Origin: Neisseria lactamica NS19
Lineage (GTDB): Bacteria > Pseudomonadota > Gammaproteobacteria > Burkholderiales > Neisseriaceae
DNA: 64,000 nucleotides
Direction: 5' to 3'
Assembly (NCBI GenBank): GCA_000193795.2
Contig: AEPI01000121.1
Coordinates: forward strand, 1 to 64,000
This document shows positions 24,619 to 33,900 of the stretch, one piece after another (the first letter of the stretch is position 1; each line of letters starts with the position of its first letter). The notes under the pieces were generated by a model. It made no database searches. It was not told where the DNA came from and saw only the letters and a list, made by a program, of their open reading frames with translations. The position numbers were made by a program, and so were the translations under genes.

Positions 24619-25236
24619 TCACTTTGCATATCTTTGCGTCATCAGCCGTTCGACGGTGTCGACGATTGCCTGCGTATTCGGGTCGATTTCGATGTTGATC
24701 ATGTCGCCGACCTTTCTGCTGCCGAACAGCGTCCGATCCAGGGTTTCCGGAATCAGATGCACGCAAAAACGCGTGTCTCCGACTTCGCCGATAGTCAGGC
24801 TGCAACCGTCCAAACCGACAAATCCTTTGGTCAGGATATAGGGTTTGAGTTCGTGCGGGAGGGTAAACCAAACCGTGCGGTTGAATCCGTCCCGTTCGAT
24901 TTCGACGATGGACACAGTTGCCATAATGTGTCCGCTCATCGGGTGTCCGCCGATTTCGTCGCCGAAACGCGCCGCCCGCTCGATGTTGACGCAATCGCCT
25001 TCCTTCAGCAGCCCCAAATTGGTTTTTGCCAATGTCTCCGACATCAAATCGAAGCTGACGCGGTTTCCTTCGATTTCGGTAATCGTCAGGCAGCAGCCGT
25101 TGTTGGCGACCGATGCGCCGCGTTGCAGATTGTCCGCCGCCTCTTGCGGAAGCTCGACGACATAAGTCTGAAATGCCTCCGACGGGCGGCGGATTGCCGT
25201 CAGTTTTCCCAAGCCTTGAACAATGCCTGTAAACAT
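24619..25236 (-). CDS. ribE: Riboflavin synthase alpha chain
   Basis: Catalyses dismutation of two 6,7-dimethyl-8-ribityllumazine molecules to riboflavin. The 205-residue protein starts MFTGIVQGLGKLTAI at 25236; an upstream in-frame start would include a DUS region. Two similar lumazine-binding repeats are visible: residues 1-95 (GASVANNGCCLTITEIEGNRVSFDLM) and 96-195 (KGFVGLDGCSLTIGEV ... FCVHLIPETL). The TG(I)VQG start and the substrate-binding GCCLT are intact. Other rib genes in this window are ribA (34.6 kb) and ribB (36.7 kb). It lies 7 bases upstream of the DUF815 gene. Confidence 0.94.
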   Translation of the reverse strand: MFTGIVQGLGKLTAIRRPSEAFQTYVVELPQEAADNLQRGASVANNGCCLTITEIEGNRVSFDLMSETLAKTNLGLLKEGDCVNIERAARFGDEIGGHPMSGHIMATVSIVEIERDGFNRTVWFTLPHELKPYILTKGFVGLDGCSLTIGEVGDTRFCVHLIPETLDRTLFGSRKVGDMINIEIDPNTQAIVDTVERLMTQRYAK

Positions 25237-25294
25237 AATCCTGTTTTCCTGTGTCGGTAAAAATGGTGCAAATTGTAGCATTTCCCCGCGAAAA

Positions 25295-25323
25295 ATGCCG
25301 TCTGAAACGCCTTCAGACGGCAT
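25295..25323. terminator. Inverted DUS pair between mobA and ribE
   Basis: ATGCCGTCTGAA and TTCAGACGGCAT pair perfectly with a 5-base loop. Both genes run on the minus strand; the pair sits in the 167-base gap, so it can serve as the mobA terminator. Confidence 0.7.
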
Positions 25324-25403
25324 TTTGCCTCCGGTTCGGGCAAAAATCGCCCGGTACGGCTCCGGCTTTCCTTTACGCACCGCGCCGGCCGGCGGGCTTG
25401 CCC

Positions 25404-25982
25404 TTATCCCTCCTGCAAATCGGTTTGCGTGTTCAAGTCGGTAAAATGCCCGTCAAACTCGAATCTGACCGGCCTCGCCCTTTGCTGCTGCAGCCAGCTC
25501 CTCAATGTTTTCATCCCGGAAAACAGATAAGGAATTGCGCTTTGCAGAATCTGCGGGCGGATGTACATAATGTTGTAGTGCATGGTTACCGGCGTTTCCA
25601 CATAAAACGCGTTGCACAGCGGTGTGCGTTTGGAGACGCTTTCAAAGCGCGCTACCAAGTCATCCGGCAGATACGGCATATCGCACGGCACAACCAAAAG
25701 CCAGTCGGCAGTCGCCAACTGCAAATCGTTGGCTGCGGTACTCAATGCCGAAAGCGGGCCGAAATGCTGCCACTGCCGGGCATCTGGAAAAACGTGCGGG
25801 CTGCGGCGGGCATATTCTTCCAAATTCCGGTTGGTACTGATGGCGATATGGCTGACCTGCGGCCTGACCCTGTCGATAACATGGTCTATCAGTGCCTTAC
25901 CCCCCAAAAGAGCAAGCCCCTTGTCCCCGCCTCCCATACGGCTCGCCTGACCGCCGGCCAGTATCAGGGCAAAAGTTTTCAT
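25404..25982 (-). CDS. mobA: Molybdenum cofactor guanylyltransferase
   Basis: Attaches GMP to molybdopterin to make the MGD cofactor. The 192-residue protein starts at the ATG at 25982 (MKTFALILAGGQASRMGGGDKGLALLGGKALIDHV), a clear nucleotidyltransferase start; further upstream frame is DUS sequence. DWLLVVPCDMPYLPDDLVARF holds the metal-binding PCDMP. The ending LRSWLQQQRARPVRFEFDGHFTDLNTQTDL matches MobA. It lies directly upstream, on the opposite strand, of the nitrate/nitrite-type sensor narQ, a link that suits molybdoenzymes but may be chance. Confidence 0.93.
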   Translation of the reverse strand: MKTFALILAGGQASRMGGGDKGLALLGGKALIDHVIDRVRPQVSHIAISTNRNLEEYARRSPHVFPDARQWQHFGPLSALSTAANDLQLATADWLLVVPCDMPYLPDDLVARFESVSKRTPLCNAFYVETPVTMHYNIMYIRPQILQSAIPYLFSGMKTLRSWLQQQRARPVRFEFDGHFTDLNTQTDLQEG

Positions 25983-26223
25983 TGCGGATGTTCTCTTGGA
26001 AAAGTTCGAGGTTTTCATGATTGCAGTCTGCCGTTGCCAATAGTTTAAAATGCCGTCTGAAGCAGACGGCAAATAAATTCATCTTATCTGAATTTTATCA
26101 TAACGTGATTTAACACTGAAGCGGTGCGGATTAAGTTTTCCTTAACCAATTCTTTCTGAGCGGTTGTCTCTAATCCCAAAGAATGATATTGTTTGCATTA
26201 TTTAGAACGATTTTTTGCCGAGC

Positions 26224-27996
26224 ATGATACTGCCAGCCCGTTTTTCAGACGGCATCCCCCTTTCCCTGCGCCTGAAGCTCCTGACCGGCTTGTGGGTCGG
26301 TTTGGCGGCACTGTCTGTCGTTTTAACGCTGCTGCTCTCTTTCCGTTTGGAAAATGCCGCTTCCGTCATTGAAGAAGCCGGAAATTTGAGGATGCAGGCA
26401 TACCGGCTTGCCTATATGGCGGGCGAGGGTTCGCCCCGCGCGCAAATCGACAATCAGATTGCCGAATTTGAAAAAAGCCTGAAACGCATTTCCCAAAGCG
26501 ACGCCATCCATCCGCTCATCCCTTCCGGCACCCCCCTTGCCTACGATTTGATACAGTCTATGCTGATTATCGACTGGCAGGCCAACATCCTCCCTCCGTT
26601 GCAGGCATACCGCCGCCCCACGCAAATCGAGCTTTACCGCTTTGCCGGCAATATCGAATTGTTTTTGCAGGCGTTGGAAAATGCCGGCGAAAAAAACACG
26701 TGGTGGCTCAGGCGGTTTCAATGGGTCATTATGCTGATGACGCTGGTGTCGTCCGTGCTGATGCTTTTTTGGCACCAGATTTGGGTCATCCGCCCGCTTC
26801 GTGCCTTGGGCGAAGGTGCGGAACGCATCGGGCGGCGGCGTTTCGACATTCCCGTCCCGGAAGCCGGTACGCCGGAATTCAAACAGGTCGGACGGTGTTT
26901 CAACCAAATGGCACTCAGGCTGAAGACTTTATACGATGATTTGGAAGGACAGGTTGCCGAGCAGACACGCAGCCTTGAAAAACAAAACCGCAACCTGACC
27001 CTGCTGTACCGGACCATACGCGACCTGCATCAGTCTTATACCCTGCAAGAGGCTGCCGAACAGTTCCTGAAGCGCATTACGTCCGCCGTCGGCGCGCACT
27101 CCGGCAGCATCTGTATGGAAAACGACCCCGATGCCGGCGTTTCCGCCCATACGGCGGAATACGGCGTAACGCAACCCCCTTTGGAAAAACATCATAACGA
27201 AACCTTCCCCATCGAATATCAAAACGAAAAACTCGGGGTGCTTTCCCTTGTTTTTTCAGACGGTGTTTCCCTGAACCCGAACGACCGCATCCTGCTTCAA
27301 ACCCTGATCCGCCAATTGGGCGTATCACTCGCCGGCGCGAAGCGGGAAGAGGAAAAACGCCTGCTTGCGGTATTGCAGGAACGCAGCCTGATTGCCCAAG
27401 GGCTGCACGACAGCATCGCACAGGCATTAACCTTCCTAAACCTGCAGGTACAGATGCTGGAGAGTGCCTTTGCCGAAGGGAAAAAAGAAGAAGCTGCGGA
27501 AAACATCGGCTTCATCAAAACAGGCGTACAGGAATGTTATGAAGATGTCCGCGAACTGCTGCTCAACTTCCGTACCAAGATCAGCAATAAAGAATTTCCC
27601 GAAGCCGCCGCCGACCTATTCGCCCGCTTTACACAACAAACCGGGATAACGGTCGAAACCGCCTGGGAAAACGGTTCGTTCCTGCCGCCTCAGGAAGAGC
27701 AGCTCCAAATGATTTTTATCCTGCAGGAAAGCCTTTCCAACATCCGAAAACACGCCCGCGCCACCCATGTCAAATTCAGACTGCTCAAACAGGATGGAAG
27801 TTTTACAATGACCATTCAAGACAACGGACAGGGTTTCGACACGGAAAACATTGGAGAACCTTCGGGCAGCCATGTCGGACTGCATATCATGCAGGAGCGT
27901 GCCAAACGTATCCGCGCCGTATTGAAAATTTATTCCCAACCCCGACAGGGAAGCACCGTCTCATTGACGGGTGTATCTGAAGAAAGCTTGAAATGA
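26224..27996 (+). CDS. narQ: NarX/NarQ-type sensor histidine kinase
   Basis: This membrane sensor of about 590 residues starts at the ATG at 26224; a TTG start lies 9 bases upstream. Transmembrane segment 1 is LLTGLWVGLAALSVVLTLLLSF. The periplasmic domain has the P-box-like EEAGNLRMQAYRLAYM that binds nitrate in NarX/NarQ. Transmembrane segment 2 is WVIMLMTLVSSVLMLFWHQIWVI. A HAMP region, a GAF-like segment and a HisKA_3 domain follow, with phospho-acceptor His in GLHDSIAQALTFLNLQVQML and ATPase motifs LQESLSNIRKHARAT, QDNGQGFD and GSHVGLHIMQERA. In Neisseria the NarQ-NarP pair controls nitrite reductase aniA (recalled). It overlaps narP by 4 bases. Confidence 0.9.
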   Translation: MILPARFSDGIPLSLRLKLLTGLWVGLAALSVVLTLLLSFRLENAASVIEEAGNLRMQAYRLAYMAGEGSPRAQIDNQIAEFEKSLKRISQSDAIHPLIPSGTPLAYDLIQSMLIIDWQANILPPLQAYRRPTQIELYRFAGNIELFLQALENAGEKNTWWLRRFQWVIMLMTLVSSVLMLFWHQIWVIRPLRALGEGAERIGRRRFDIPVPEAGTPEFKQVGRCFNQMALRLKTLYDDLEGQVAEQTRSLEKQNRNLTLLYRTIRDLHQSYTLQEAAEQFLKRITSAVGAHSGSICMENDPDAGVSAHTAEYGVTQPPLEKHHNETFPIEYQNEKLGVLSLVFSDGVSLNPNDRILLQTLIRQLGVSLAGAKREEEKRLLAVLQERSLIAQGLHDSIAQALTFLNLQVQMLESAFAEGKKEEAAENIGFIKTGVQECYEDVRELLLNFRTKISNKEFPEAAADLFARFTQQTGITVETAWENGSFLPPQEEQLQMIFILQESLSNIRKHARATHVKFRLLKQDGSFTMTIQDNGQGFDTENIGEPSGSHVGLHIMQERAKRIRAVLKIYSQPRQGSTVSLTGVSEESLK

Positions 27997-28649
27997 CCAT
28001 TAAAATTATCCTGATAGACGACCATACCCTTTTCCGCAGCGGCATCAAGGCACTTTTGTTGCGCCAACATGATTTTGAGGTCATCGGCGAAGCCGCAGAC
28101 GGCCTCTCGGGCATCAAAATGATCAGCCGGCTCCAACCCGATGTCGTCCTGCTTGACTTGGATATGCCCGGTATGAACGGACGAGAGGCACTCTCCCAAA
28201 TCATCAGCATCAATCCGCAACAGGCTGTCATTATGCTGACCGTTTCCGAAGACAGCGACGATTTAACCGAATGTATGCGTATCGGTGCGCGCGGCTATCT
28301 GTTGAAAAACATCAATGCCGATTTCTTGCTTGAAAGCATACGCAAAGCTGCCGACGGCGATAATGTATTCTCTCCCGAGATGACTGCCAAACTCGTCAAA
28401 AGCCTGATTTCCCCCCAACCCGCACAAGGAACTCAGACACTTTCCTCCCTTACCCCCCGAGAAATGGAAATCTTGGGTTATCTTGCCGCAGGACACAGCA
28501 ATAAAATCATTGCACGCCACCTCAACCTTGCCGAATCCACCGTCAAAGTCCACGTTCAAAACCTGCTCCGCAAACTCAATCTCAGCAGCCGGGTTCAAGC
28601 CGCCGTTTATGCCATCCGGCACAACGTCCCCCAGCCTGTATTGGAATAG
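27993..28649 (+). CDS. narP: NarP-type LuxR-family response regulator
   Basis: This 218-residue regulator starts at ATGA, overlapping the end of narQ. The receiver domain begins MTIKIILIDDHTLFRSGIKALL, with Asp55 in VVLLDLDMPG as the phosphorylation site and the conserved Lys in RGYLLKNINADFLL. The C-terminal helix-turn-helix (LTPREMEILGYLAAGHSNKIIARHLNLAESTVKVHVQNLLRKL, residues about 150-192) is of the LuxR/NarL type. It is the partner of the NarQ kinase. Targets cannot be seen here. Two stem-loops and an autotransporter gene on the other strand follow. Confidence 0.93.
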   Translation: MTIKIILIDDHTLFRSGIKALLLRQHDFEVIGEAADGLSGIKMISRLQPDVVLLDLDMPGMNGREALSQIISINPQQAVIMLTVSEDSDDLTECMRIGARGYLLKNINADFLLESIRKAADGDNVFSPEMTAKLVKSLISPQPAQGTQTLSSLTPREMEILGYLAAGHSNKIIARHLNLAESTVKVHVQNLLRKLNLSSRVQAAVYAIRHNVPQPVLE

Positions 28650-28686
28650 GCATTCAGACGGCATCGGTCAAGGAATAAAAGTAAAA

Positions 28687-28744
28687 TGCGCCCCTTTGAC
28701 GGGGCGCAATATATAAGGGACGGCATCCGGTGTGCCGTCCCTTT
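28687..28744 (+). terminator. Tandem stem-loops after narP
   Basis: TGCGCCCC with GGGGCGCA (28687-28708) is followed by AAGGGACGGCA with TGCCGTCCCTT (28715-28744) and TTA. These lie 38 bases after narP and would also end the convergent autotransporter transcript. Confidence 0.75.
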
Positions 28745-28790
28745 AAGCGCGCCATTACCGCCGTAATCCGGACGGAATGGCTTAGGCGGT

Positions 28791-31700
28791 TTATTTCCAA
28801 GAATATTTCACACCCACGGTGCCTTGGTAGCCTTTATGTCTGTTGCTATCGAATGATTTTTCGTAGCGAGCGTCTGCATAAAGGTAAGTGTTTTCACTTA
28901 AGGAGAATTGAGAACCTAAGCCTAATTCCCACCAAGTGCGGGCAAACTTCCCGGCTAATTTGTCCGGCCCGATTAATGCGTTGCCCCTTGTTTTAAAATC
29001 GTGCCAAATATTGCCGGTGAAATAATAGGTGCGCGTGCGTTGCTTATCGTTCGGTTGGTTATGCGCCAAACGGAAACCGACACGGCCGCGCAAGCCATAA
29101 CCTTTTTGCGAAACTGCACGAGTGCCGTCGTTAAAGTTGCCTAAGCGCAAGTATTGAGCAATAAGTTGTGCTTGTGGCTCTAAAATCCAGCTATCTCCGT
29201 TGTTGGTTTTATCTTTACCTAAGGCGTAAGGGCGACCAGTTTCCACTGAAAGGGCAGCACCCCAGCCGTGATTTTTCGCACCTGTGCCATCAACCGATGA
29301 ATAACGGTTATTTAACCAAGAGAGTTGTCCCACCCAGTCAATGTAAGTGCCATTTTCATTGTAACGTGTATCGGTTACACCAAGATTAAGTGCGGTAGTT
29401 TTTACGTGGGAAGTTAATTTATCTGCAATCACGATGCCGTTTTTCGCGCGGTATTCATCATAGAATTTGCTATGAGAACGTAACGCACCGAAATACAGGC
29501 CGGTAAAACGACGAGTAAGTTTGCCCTCATCATCTTGTTTGGTTTTGACATCAAAATCGTGTCCCACTTGGAAGCCGTACATATTGGTTTTTAAACCAAA
29601 ACGTTCTTTTCCATCGAGTTTGAGGTGTTTGCCAATTACGCGCCCCCAAGATTGTTTTTCCACATCCTGCCAATAACTGCCTTGCTTGTCCCAAGCAAGG
29701 GTTTGGTTTTCGCCACGGCGTTGGTGAAGCGTATCCAACATTGTATAGCCTGATTCCAAGTTTTGGCGGGGAACGAGCGTATAAGCCGGTGCGCTTGGCG
29801 TGATGATATTGTTTTGATTTTCGGTAGTCAGCGTCCAAAAATATTCGGTTTTGCCATCTTTAACACGAGAAGCCAATTGCACTTCGCCCGCCCCTGTGGT
29901 TTTGGCAGTTCCGCTAAAAGTATCGCGCATTGTGTAGGTATGTTTAGCGTCTTCGGTATTTAATTTACCGGTTTCCGCTCCCTTGTCCTGTCCTAAAACC
30001 GTAACAACGGCGGCACTGCGTTTGTAGCGGTCGGCAAGTTCGCCGATCGAGCCGTCGATAATATTTTCTTTACCATCTTTACCCACTGAAATGACCGTTG
30101 TTTTTCCTGAAGCATCGCCTGTGATTTCAAGTAGATCAGATTGAGAATTTCCTCCTTGATCATCGCCCGGCGAGTTCCATTCCGTATTGACTTTTAACAC
30201 ACCGTCTTTACCGACATAATTCCCTTCAATGGTCAGTTTGTCTGCATAGGATTGATTGGCAAGCGTAATGATACCGCCGTTGGTGAATGTTCCCTTTTCA
30301 GTTTCATAACTTGTACCTGATAAAGAAACACCCGCACTTGACTGGGTAAATGTACTTTTAGCAAGTTGTATATTCCCATCCGGTGTCTCGACTACACCTT
30401 TTGTAATTGTGAAACTACCATCTTTGATTTTAATTGTTCCTGCCTTATCTTCTATTTCTATCACTCCGTTTACAATTTTGAATGGTTTCGTAACATATTT
30501 AACGGTATTATCATTTGGTTGTTCTGTGCCATCTGTTTTTAATAGCGTACTTGATTTTATTTTGAATAGACCTTTGGCATTTATTGTGCCATTAGTGATA
30601 TTCTTTTCAATTTTTTGCTCATTCGCAGCGTGAGTCAGGGTTACTTTATAATCCGTTCCATCTCCTAGAGAATGTTTTGAAGCATCTAATACACCGCCAT
30701 CAGCAAGCTCCATATCATAAGCTGTCGCACGTTGAACTGACTCATCTATTTTAGGTGCGAGTTCCCAAATAGCACCATTTTTGATTGCAACATTAAGTTT
30801 AGAGCTGATGAGACCTTCACTTTGCTGATGAGTCAAACCGACCGCTTTTGCCTGATTATCCAGCGTAAAAGTGAGATCTGAGGCTTTGGTTTTTGCTAAT
30901 TTTGTTTCAGCCAGCCAACCTTTGTTTGCCGCCCTTGCTTCAGATTGCGCGCCTTTTAATAAGAATTTTGCATTTTCGGCAATAAATTCCCCATTGTTAA
31001 ACCAGTTGGCGACTTTGTTTCCCGCAACAGATACCGCAAGGCTGTTCACATTCTCAGCATTGGCGACAATCAATGAGGCATTTTCAGAAGTGGTTGAAAT
31101 CTTGGTATTGTTCAACCGCACTTCTTGATCTTTGTTTGGTTCGTTACGGGAAACGGGTACAGTGAGAAAATAGGTTACATCAGTAGCGTAATCCCCTGTA
31201 TCAAACACAATAGCCGAATTACCTGATGTGATTTTTCCTGTGCTGGTTTCACTATCCGCGATTAAACGGGATTTTGTACCAAATAAGCGTACTGTAGCTG
31301 AATCTTTTGTTTCTGACGTATCAAGCACCATATTGCCTGTCGATTCGATTTCCGCACCTTTGTAACCGTTAGCTTTTGGTGTGTTAGGTAATTCTGGTTT
31401 ACCAATTTTCAGTGCTGCGGAATGTTTGCCATTCGCTTTTACAGTGATTTTACTGTCTTTTAAATTGGCTTCCGCGCCGTCGCCTGCAATGTAGATACCC
31501 ACTAAATAATCACCAATTTTTTTGGTTGATTTATCTTCAACGTCAATGGTTAATAATTTTTCAGAATTTAAAATAGGGGTTGAATGATCGGAGTCTTTTC
31601 GATAGATCCTAATCCCTGAAAGTTGATGACCGGTGTTAGCTGTTGCACCGTTATAGCTCATAGAACCAAGAATTGTACCCGGGGTATTATCTACTGTAAT

Positions 31701-32108
31701 TGTTGCATCATCTTTTAATGTTAAAACAGTCTTATTTTTACCACCACCATTATGATCATACCCAACCGCAATGCCATAAGCGGCGTTGGAGTCTGGAGAC
31801 ATACCAAGTTTTCCCTCACTGGCTAAAGTAACAGCAATATCGGTTTTTCCTTGAATTTCTTCGGTACGATCGCCACGAATAATAATGGCTTTTGGATAAG
31901 TATGTATTGAAGGATTTGCAGGCGTAACCGTGATATTTACATTACCTGTAACAGTATTGGTAGGTTCTGTAACTTCGTGACCAATAGGCGTTTCACCTGA
32001 AATCTGTTTATTTTCATTAATACTGGAATATTCAGCTGAAAAAGCTGTTGCAGAAAGAGAAGAAATCAAAATGCTCAAAAGCGTTTTGCGATAGGGAAAT
32101 GGTTTCAT
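28791..32108 (-). CDS. AT-rich autotransporter adhesin-like protein
   Basis: This is an outer-membrane type Va secreted protein of 1105 residues; the start MKPFPYRKTLLSIL is at the ATG at 32108, preceded by ACGGGCTCCCTT. The signal peptide is residues 1-23 (ending SATAFS). The passenger (about 24-830) has many short beta repeats such as TITVDNTPGT and IEIEDKAGTIKIKDGSFTI. The C-terminal barrel (about 850-1105) has MYGFQVGHDFDV ... WELGLGSQFSLSENTYLYADARYEKSF and ends GVKYSWK, the pertactin-type barrel plan. No protease triad is visible. Base composition is visibly AT-richer than neighbours and the codons look Haemophilus-like. It lies between narP and purM, with a phase-variable-type promoter tract upstream. 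Confidence 0.85.
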   Translation of the reverse strand: MKPFPYRKTLLSILISSLSATAFSAEYSSINENKQISGETPIGHEVTEPTNTVTGNVNITVTPANPSIHTYPKAIIIRGDRTEEIQGKTDIAVTLASEGKLGMSPDSNAAYGIAVGYDHNGGGKNKTVLTLKDDATITVDNTPGTILGSMSYNGATANTGHQLSGIRIYRKDSDHSTPILNSEKLLTIDVEDKSTKKIGDYLVGIYIAGDGAEANLKDSKITVKANGKHSAALKIGKPELPNTPKANGYKGAEIESTGNMVLDTSETKDSATVRLFGTKSRLIADSETSTGKITSGNSAIVFDTGDYATDVTYFLTVPVSRNEPNKDQEVRLNNTKISTTSENASLIVANAENVNSLAVSVAGNKVANWFNNGEFIAENAKFLLKGAQSEARAANKGWLAETKLAKTKASDLTFTLDNQAKAVGLTHQQSEGLISSKLNVAIKNGAIWELAPKIDESVQRATAYDMELADGGVLDASKHSLGDGTDYKVTLTHAANEQKIEKNITNGTINAKGLFKIKSSTLLKTDGTEQPNDNTVKYVTKPFKIVNGVIEIEDKAGTIKIKDGSFTITKGVVETPDGNIQLAKSTFTQSSAGVSLSGTSYETEKGTFTNGGIITLANQSYADKLTIEGNYVGKDGVLKVNTEWNSPGDDQGGNSQSDLLEITGDASGKTTVISVGKDGKENIIDGSIGELADRYKRSAAVVTVLGQDKGAETGKLNTEDAKHTYTMRDTFSGTAKTTGAGEVQLASRVKDGKTEYFWTLTTENQNNIITPSAPAYTLVPRQNLESGYTMLDTLHQRRGENQTLAWDKQGSYWQDVEKQSWGRVIGKHLKLDGKERFGLKTNMYGFQVGHDFDVKTKQDDEGKLTRRFTGLYFGALRSHSKFYDEYRAKNGIVIADKLTSHVKTTALNLGVTDTRYNENGTYIDWVGQLSWLNNRYSSVDGTGAKNHGWGAALSVETGRPYALGKDKTNNGDSWILEPQAQLIAQYLRLGNFNDGTRAVSQKGYGLRGRVGFRLAHNQPNDKQRTRTYYFTGNIWHDFKTRGNALIGPDKLAGKFARTWWELGLGSQFSLSENTYLYADARYEKSFDSNRHKGYQGTVGVKYSWK

Positions 32109-32193
32109 AAGGGAGCCCGTAATTTCAAAACATAAAGATAAGTAAAAATTGATGTCAATCATTTTAATAATGATTAACTCTTTAATAAGGATT

Positions 32194-32241
32194 AACTCTT
32201 ATTAAGAGTTTACCCCCCCCCCCCCCCGAATATGGCAAGCA
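32194..32241 (-). promoter_or_regulatory. Candidate phase-variable promoter with poly-G tract
   Basis: On the minus strand TTGCCA (32233-32238) is followed by TATTC, a run of 15 G (plus-strand C15 at 32213-32227), then TAAACT, which could be -35 and -10 boxes 20 bases apart. This resembles porA/opc promoters, where G or C tract length sets the spacing. A 17-bp palindrome AACTCTTA-T-TAAGAGTT (32194-32210) lies just downstream and could be an operator. The autotransporter ATG is about 100 bases further on. Confidence 0.55.
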
Positions 32242-32268
32242 AAAAGAATAATCGCCAACATAATAAAA

Positions 32269-32314
32269 ATGCCGTCTGAAACAGGTTCAGACGGCATTGG
32301 CTTTCAGACGGCAT
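32269..32314. repeat. Three DUS copies after purM
   Basis: One forward DUS pairs with a reverse DUS at 32285-32297, and another reverse copy (32302-32314) follows. They lie after the purM stop and upstream of the autotransporter promoter. Confidence 0.7.
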
Positions 32315-32328
32315 TTGATGCTTGGAAG

Positions 32329-33363
32329 TCAGGCAACTTGGGTTTGATGCTCGTTCCCTTGACGCTCTCGGATGCAACCCAAACGGTAAACTGTCTCGCC
32401 CTGCCCGCTCAGGAATGACTGAACCGCATCGGCATCTTCGGCAGCAACGATGACGACCATACCGATGCCGCAGTTAAAGGTTCGGTACATTTCTTGAGTT
32501 TCCACATTGCCCGCCTTTTGAAGCCATTGGAAGAGCTTGGGCAATTCCCACGATTCGGCATTGATTTGTGCAACCGTGTTTTCAGGCAACACGCGCGGCA
32601 CGTTTTCAGTAATGCCGCCGCCGGTAATGTGCGCCATACCTTTAATGGTAAATTTTTCCAAAGCAGCAAGAATCGGTTTCACATACAGACGTGTCGGCGC
32701 AATAACGGCTTCTCTCAAGGTTTTGCCATTATCAAACTCGGCATCCAAATCGGGATTGTCGCGTTCGATGATTTTACGGATAAGGGAATAGCCGTTTGAA
32801 TGTGCGCCGTTGGAAGCCAAACCCAATACCACATCGCCCGCGCCGATGCTGCGGCCGGTAATGACATTCTCTTTTTCCACCACGCCGACGGCAAAACCCG
32901 CCAAATCGTATTCACCAACGGGATACATACCCGGCATTTCGGCAGTTTCCCCGCCAATCAGGGCGCAGCCGGATTCTTCGCAACCTTTAGCAATGCCTTT
33001 GATGACATCGGTCGCGCGCGGAACATCCAATTTACCGCAGGCGAAATAATCCAAGAAAAACAATGGCTCAGCTCCTTGAACCAAAATATCGTTGACACTC
33101 ATTGCAACAAGGTCAATGCCCACCGTATCGTGTTTGTCCCAATCAAAGGCAAGTTTGAGCTTAGTACCCACGCCGTCCGTACCGCTGACCAATACGGGAT
33201 TTTTATATTTCTTGCCGATTTCGACCAACGCGCCGAAGCCGCCCAAATCCCCCAATACTTCCGGGCGCATCGTGCGTTTGGCAAAAGGTTTGATGTTTTC
33301 GACCAGTTGGTCGCCTGCGTCGATATCGACACCTGCATCGCGGTAACTCAATGAAGTACTCAT
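32329..33363 (-). CDS. purM: Phosphoribosylformylglycinamidine cyclo-ligase
   Basis: ATP-dependent ring closure to AIR in purine synthesis. The 344-residue protein begins MSTSLSYRDAGVDIDAGDQLVENIKPFAKRTMRPEVLGDLGGFGALVEI; AAGGAAAAATG lies just upstream. PVLVSGTDGVGTKLKLAFDWDKHDTVGIDLVAMSVNDILVQGAEPLFFLDYF is the typical PurM core, and PGMYPVGEYDLAGFAVGVVEKE with MAHITGGGITENVPRVLP completes the fold. An in-frame start at 33453 adds an unrelated 30-residue tail, and ATG at 33366 is also possible. The gene is monocistronic and is followed by DUS copies. Confidence 0.96.
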   Translation of the reverse strand: MSTSLSYRDAGVDIDAGDQLVENIKPFAKRTMRPEVLGDLGGFGALVEIGKKYKNPVLVSGTDGVGTKLKLAFDWDKHDTVGIDLVAMSVNDILVQGAEPLFFLDYFACGKLDVPRATDVIKGIAKGCEESGCALIGGETAEMPGMYPVGEYDLAGFAVGVVEKENVITGRSIGAGDVVLGLASNGAHSNGYSLIRKIIERDNPDLDAEFDNGKTLREAVIAPTRLYVKPILAALEKFTIKGMAHITGGGITENVPRVLPENTVAQINAESWELPKLFQWLQKAGNVETQEMYRTFNCGIGMVVIVAAEDADAVQSFLSGQGETVYRLGCIRERQGNEHQTQVA

Positions 33364-33630
33364 CATTTTTCCTTGGTAAATGGGGATTGGACGGTAAAAT
33401 AACGGGGCGTATTCTACCTTATTTCGCGTTTGCAGGTTTGGATTTTTAGACATATTGTAAACAATCCGCCATATGCCCGCGCGTGTCGGGTTTGGCGGGG
33501 CCGTCCGCAGGATGAACGGGCGGAAACCCGCCTGCCCTCCCCCTCAATTCCTTATATATCGCCTCCCATCAAGGGCGCGTTATCTTTCTTAACCAACCCT
33601 TTTGACAGCCGGGCGACGGAATTAAACGAA

Positions 33631-33660
33631 AAAAACGCCTAGAATTTCTAAGCGTTTTTG
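33631..33660 (-). terminator. Terminator after tRNA-Leu
   Basis: The stem AAAAACGCCTAGAAATT-like pairs with CTAAGCGTTTTT, with T runs on both strands. It lies 6 bases beyond the tRNA 3' end. The rest of the roughly 300-base gap to purM holds the purM leader and no gene that I can see. Confidence 0.75.
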
Positions 33661-33665
33661 TATGC

Positions 33666-33750
33666 TGGTGCGGACGGAGAGACTCGAACTCTCACACCTC
33701 TCGGCGCCAGAACCTAAATCTGGTGCGTCTACCAATTTCGCCACGTCCGC
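33666..33750 (-). tRNA. tRNA-Leu (anticodon UAG)
   Basis: An 85-base tRNA with CCA encoded. The acceptor stem is GCGGACG with CGTCCGC. The anticodon arm CCAGA-TTTAGGT-TCTGG gives anticodon TAG, which reads CUN leucine codons. The long variable arm typical of tRNA-Leu is present (GCGCCGAGAGGTGT), followed by GTTCGAGTC in the T loop. It stands alone between purM and the GAF protein gene. Confidence 0.95.
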
Positions 33751-33900
33751 GCAAGTTGGGCAATTATACCGATTTTGTCTGTTTCTGCAAGGCTTTGGGC
33801 GTAATAGTTGAGGCTTATGCCTTGCAGCGGTAAAATCCGCCATTCGTCCGCCCGGCATCGGAATCCGGCGGTTTTTTGTTTTTATTGACGGAATTTGGGT

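Noticed and set aside
28791..32108. Serine-protease autotransporter (IgA protease/App type)
   Set aside because: No GDSGS motif or His/Asp triad blocks are visible in the passenger.
32213..32227. C15 tract as a coding phase switch
   Set aside because: It is upstream of the autotransporter start by about 100 bases, so it cannot shift its frame; a promoter role fits better.
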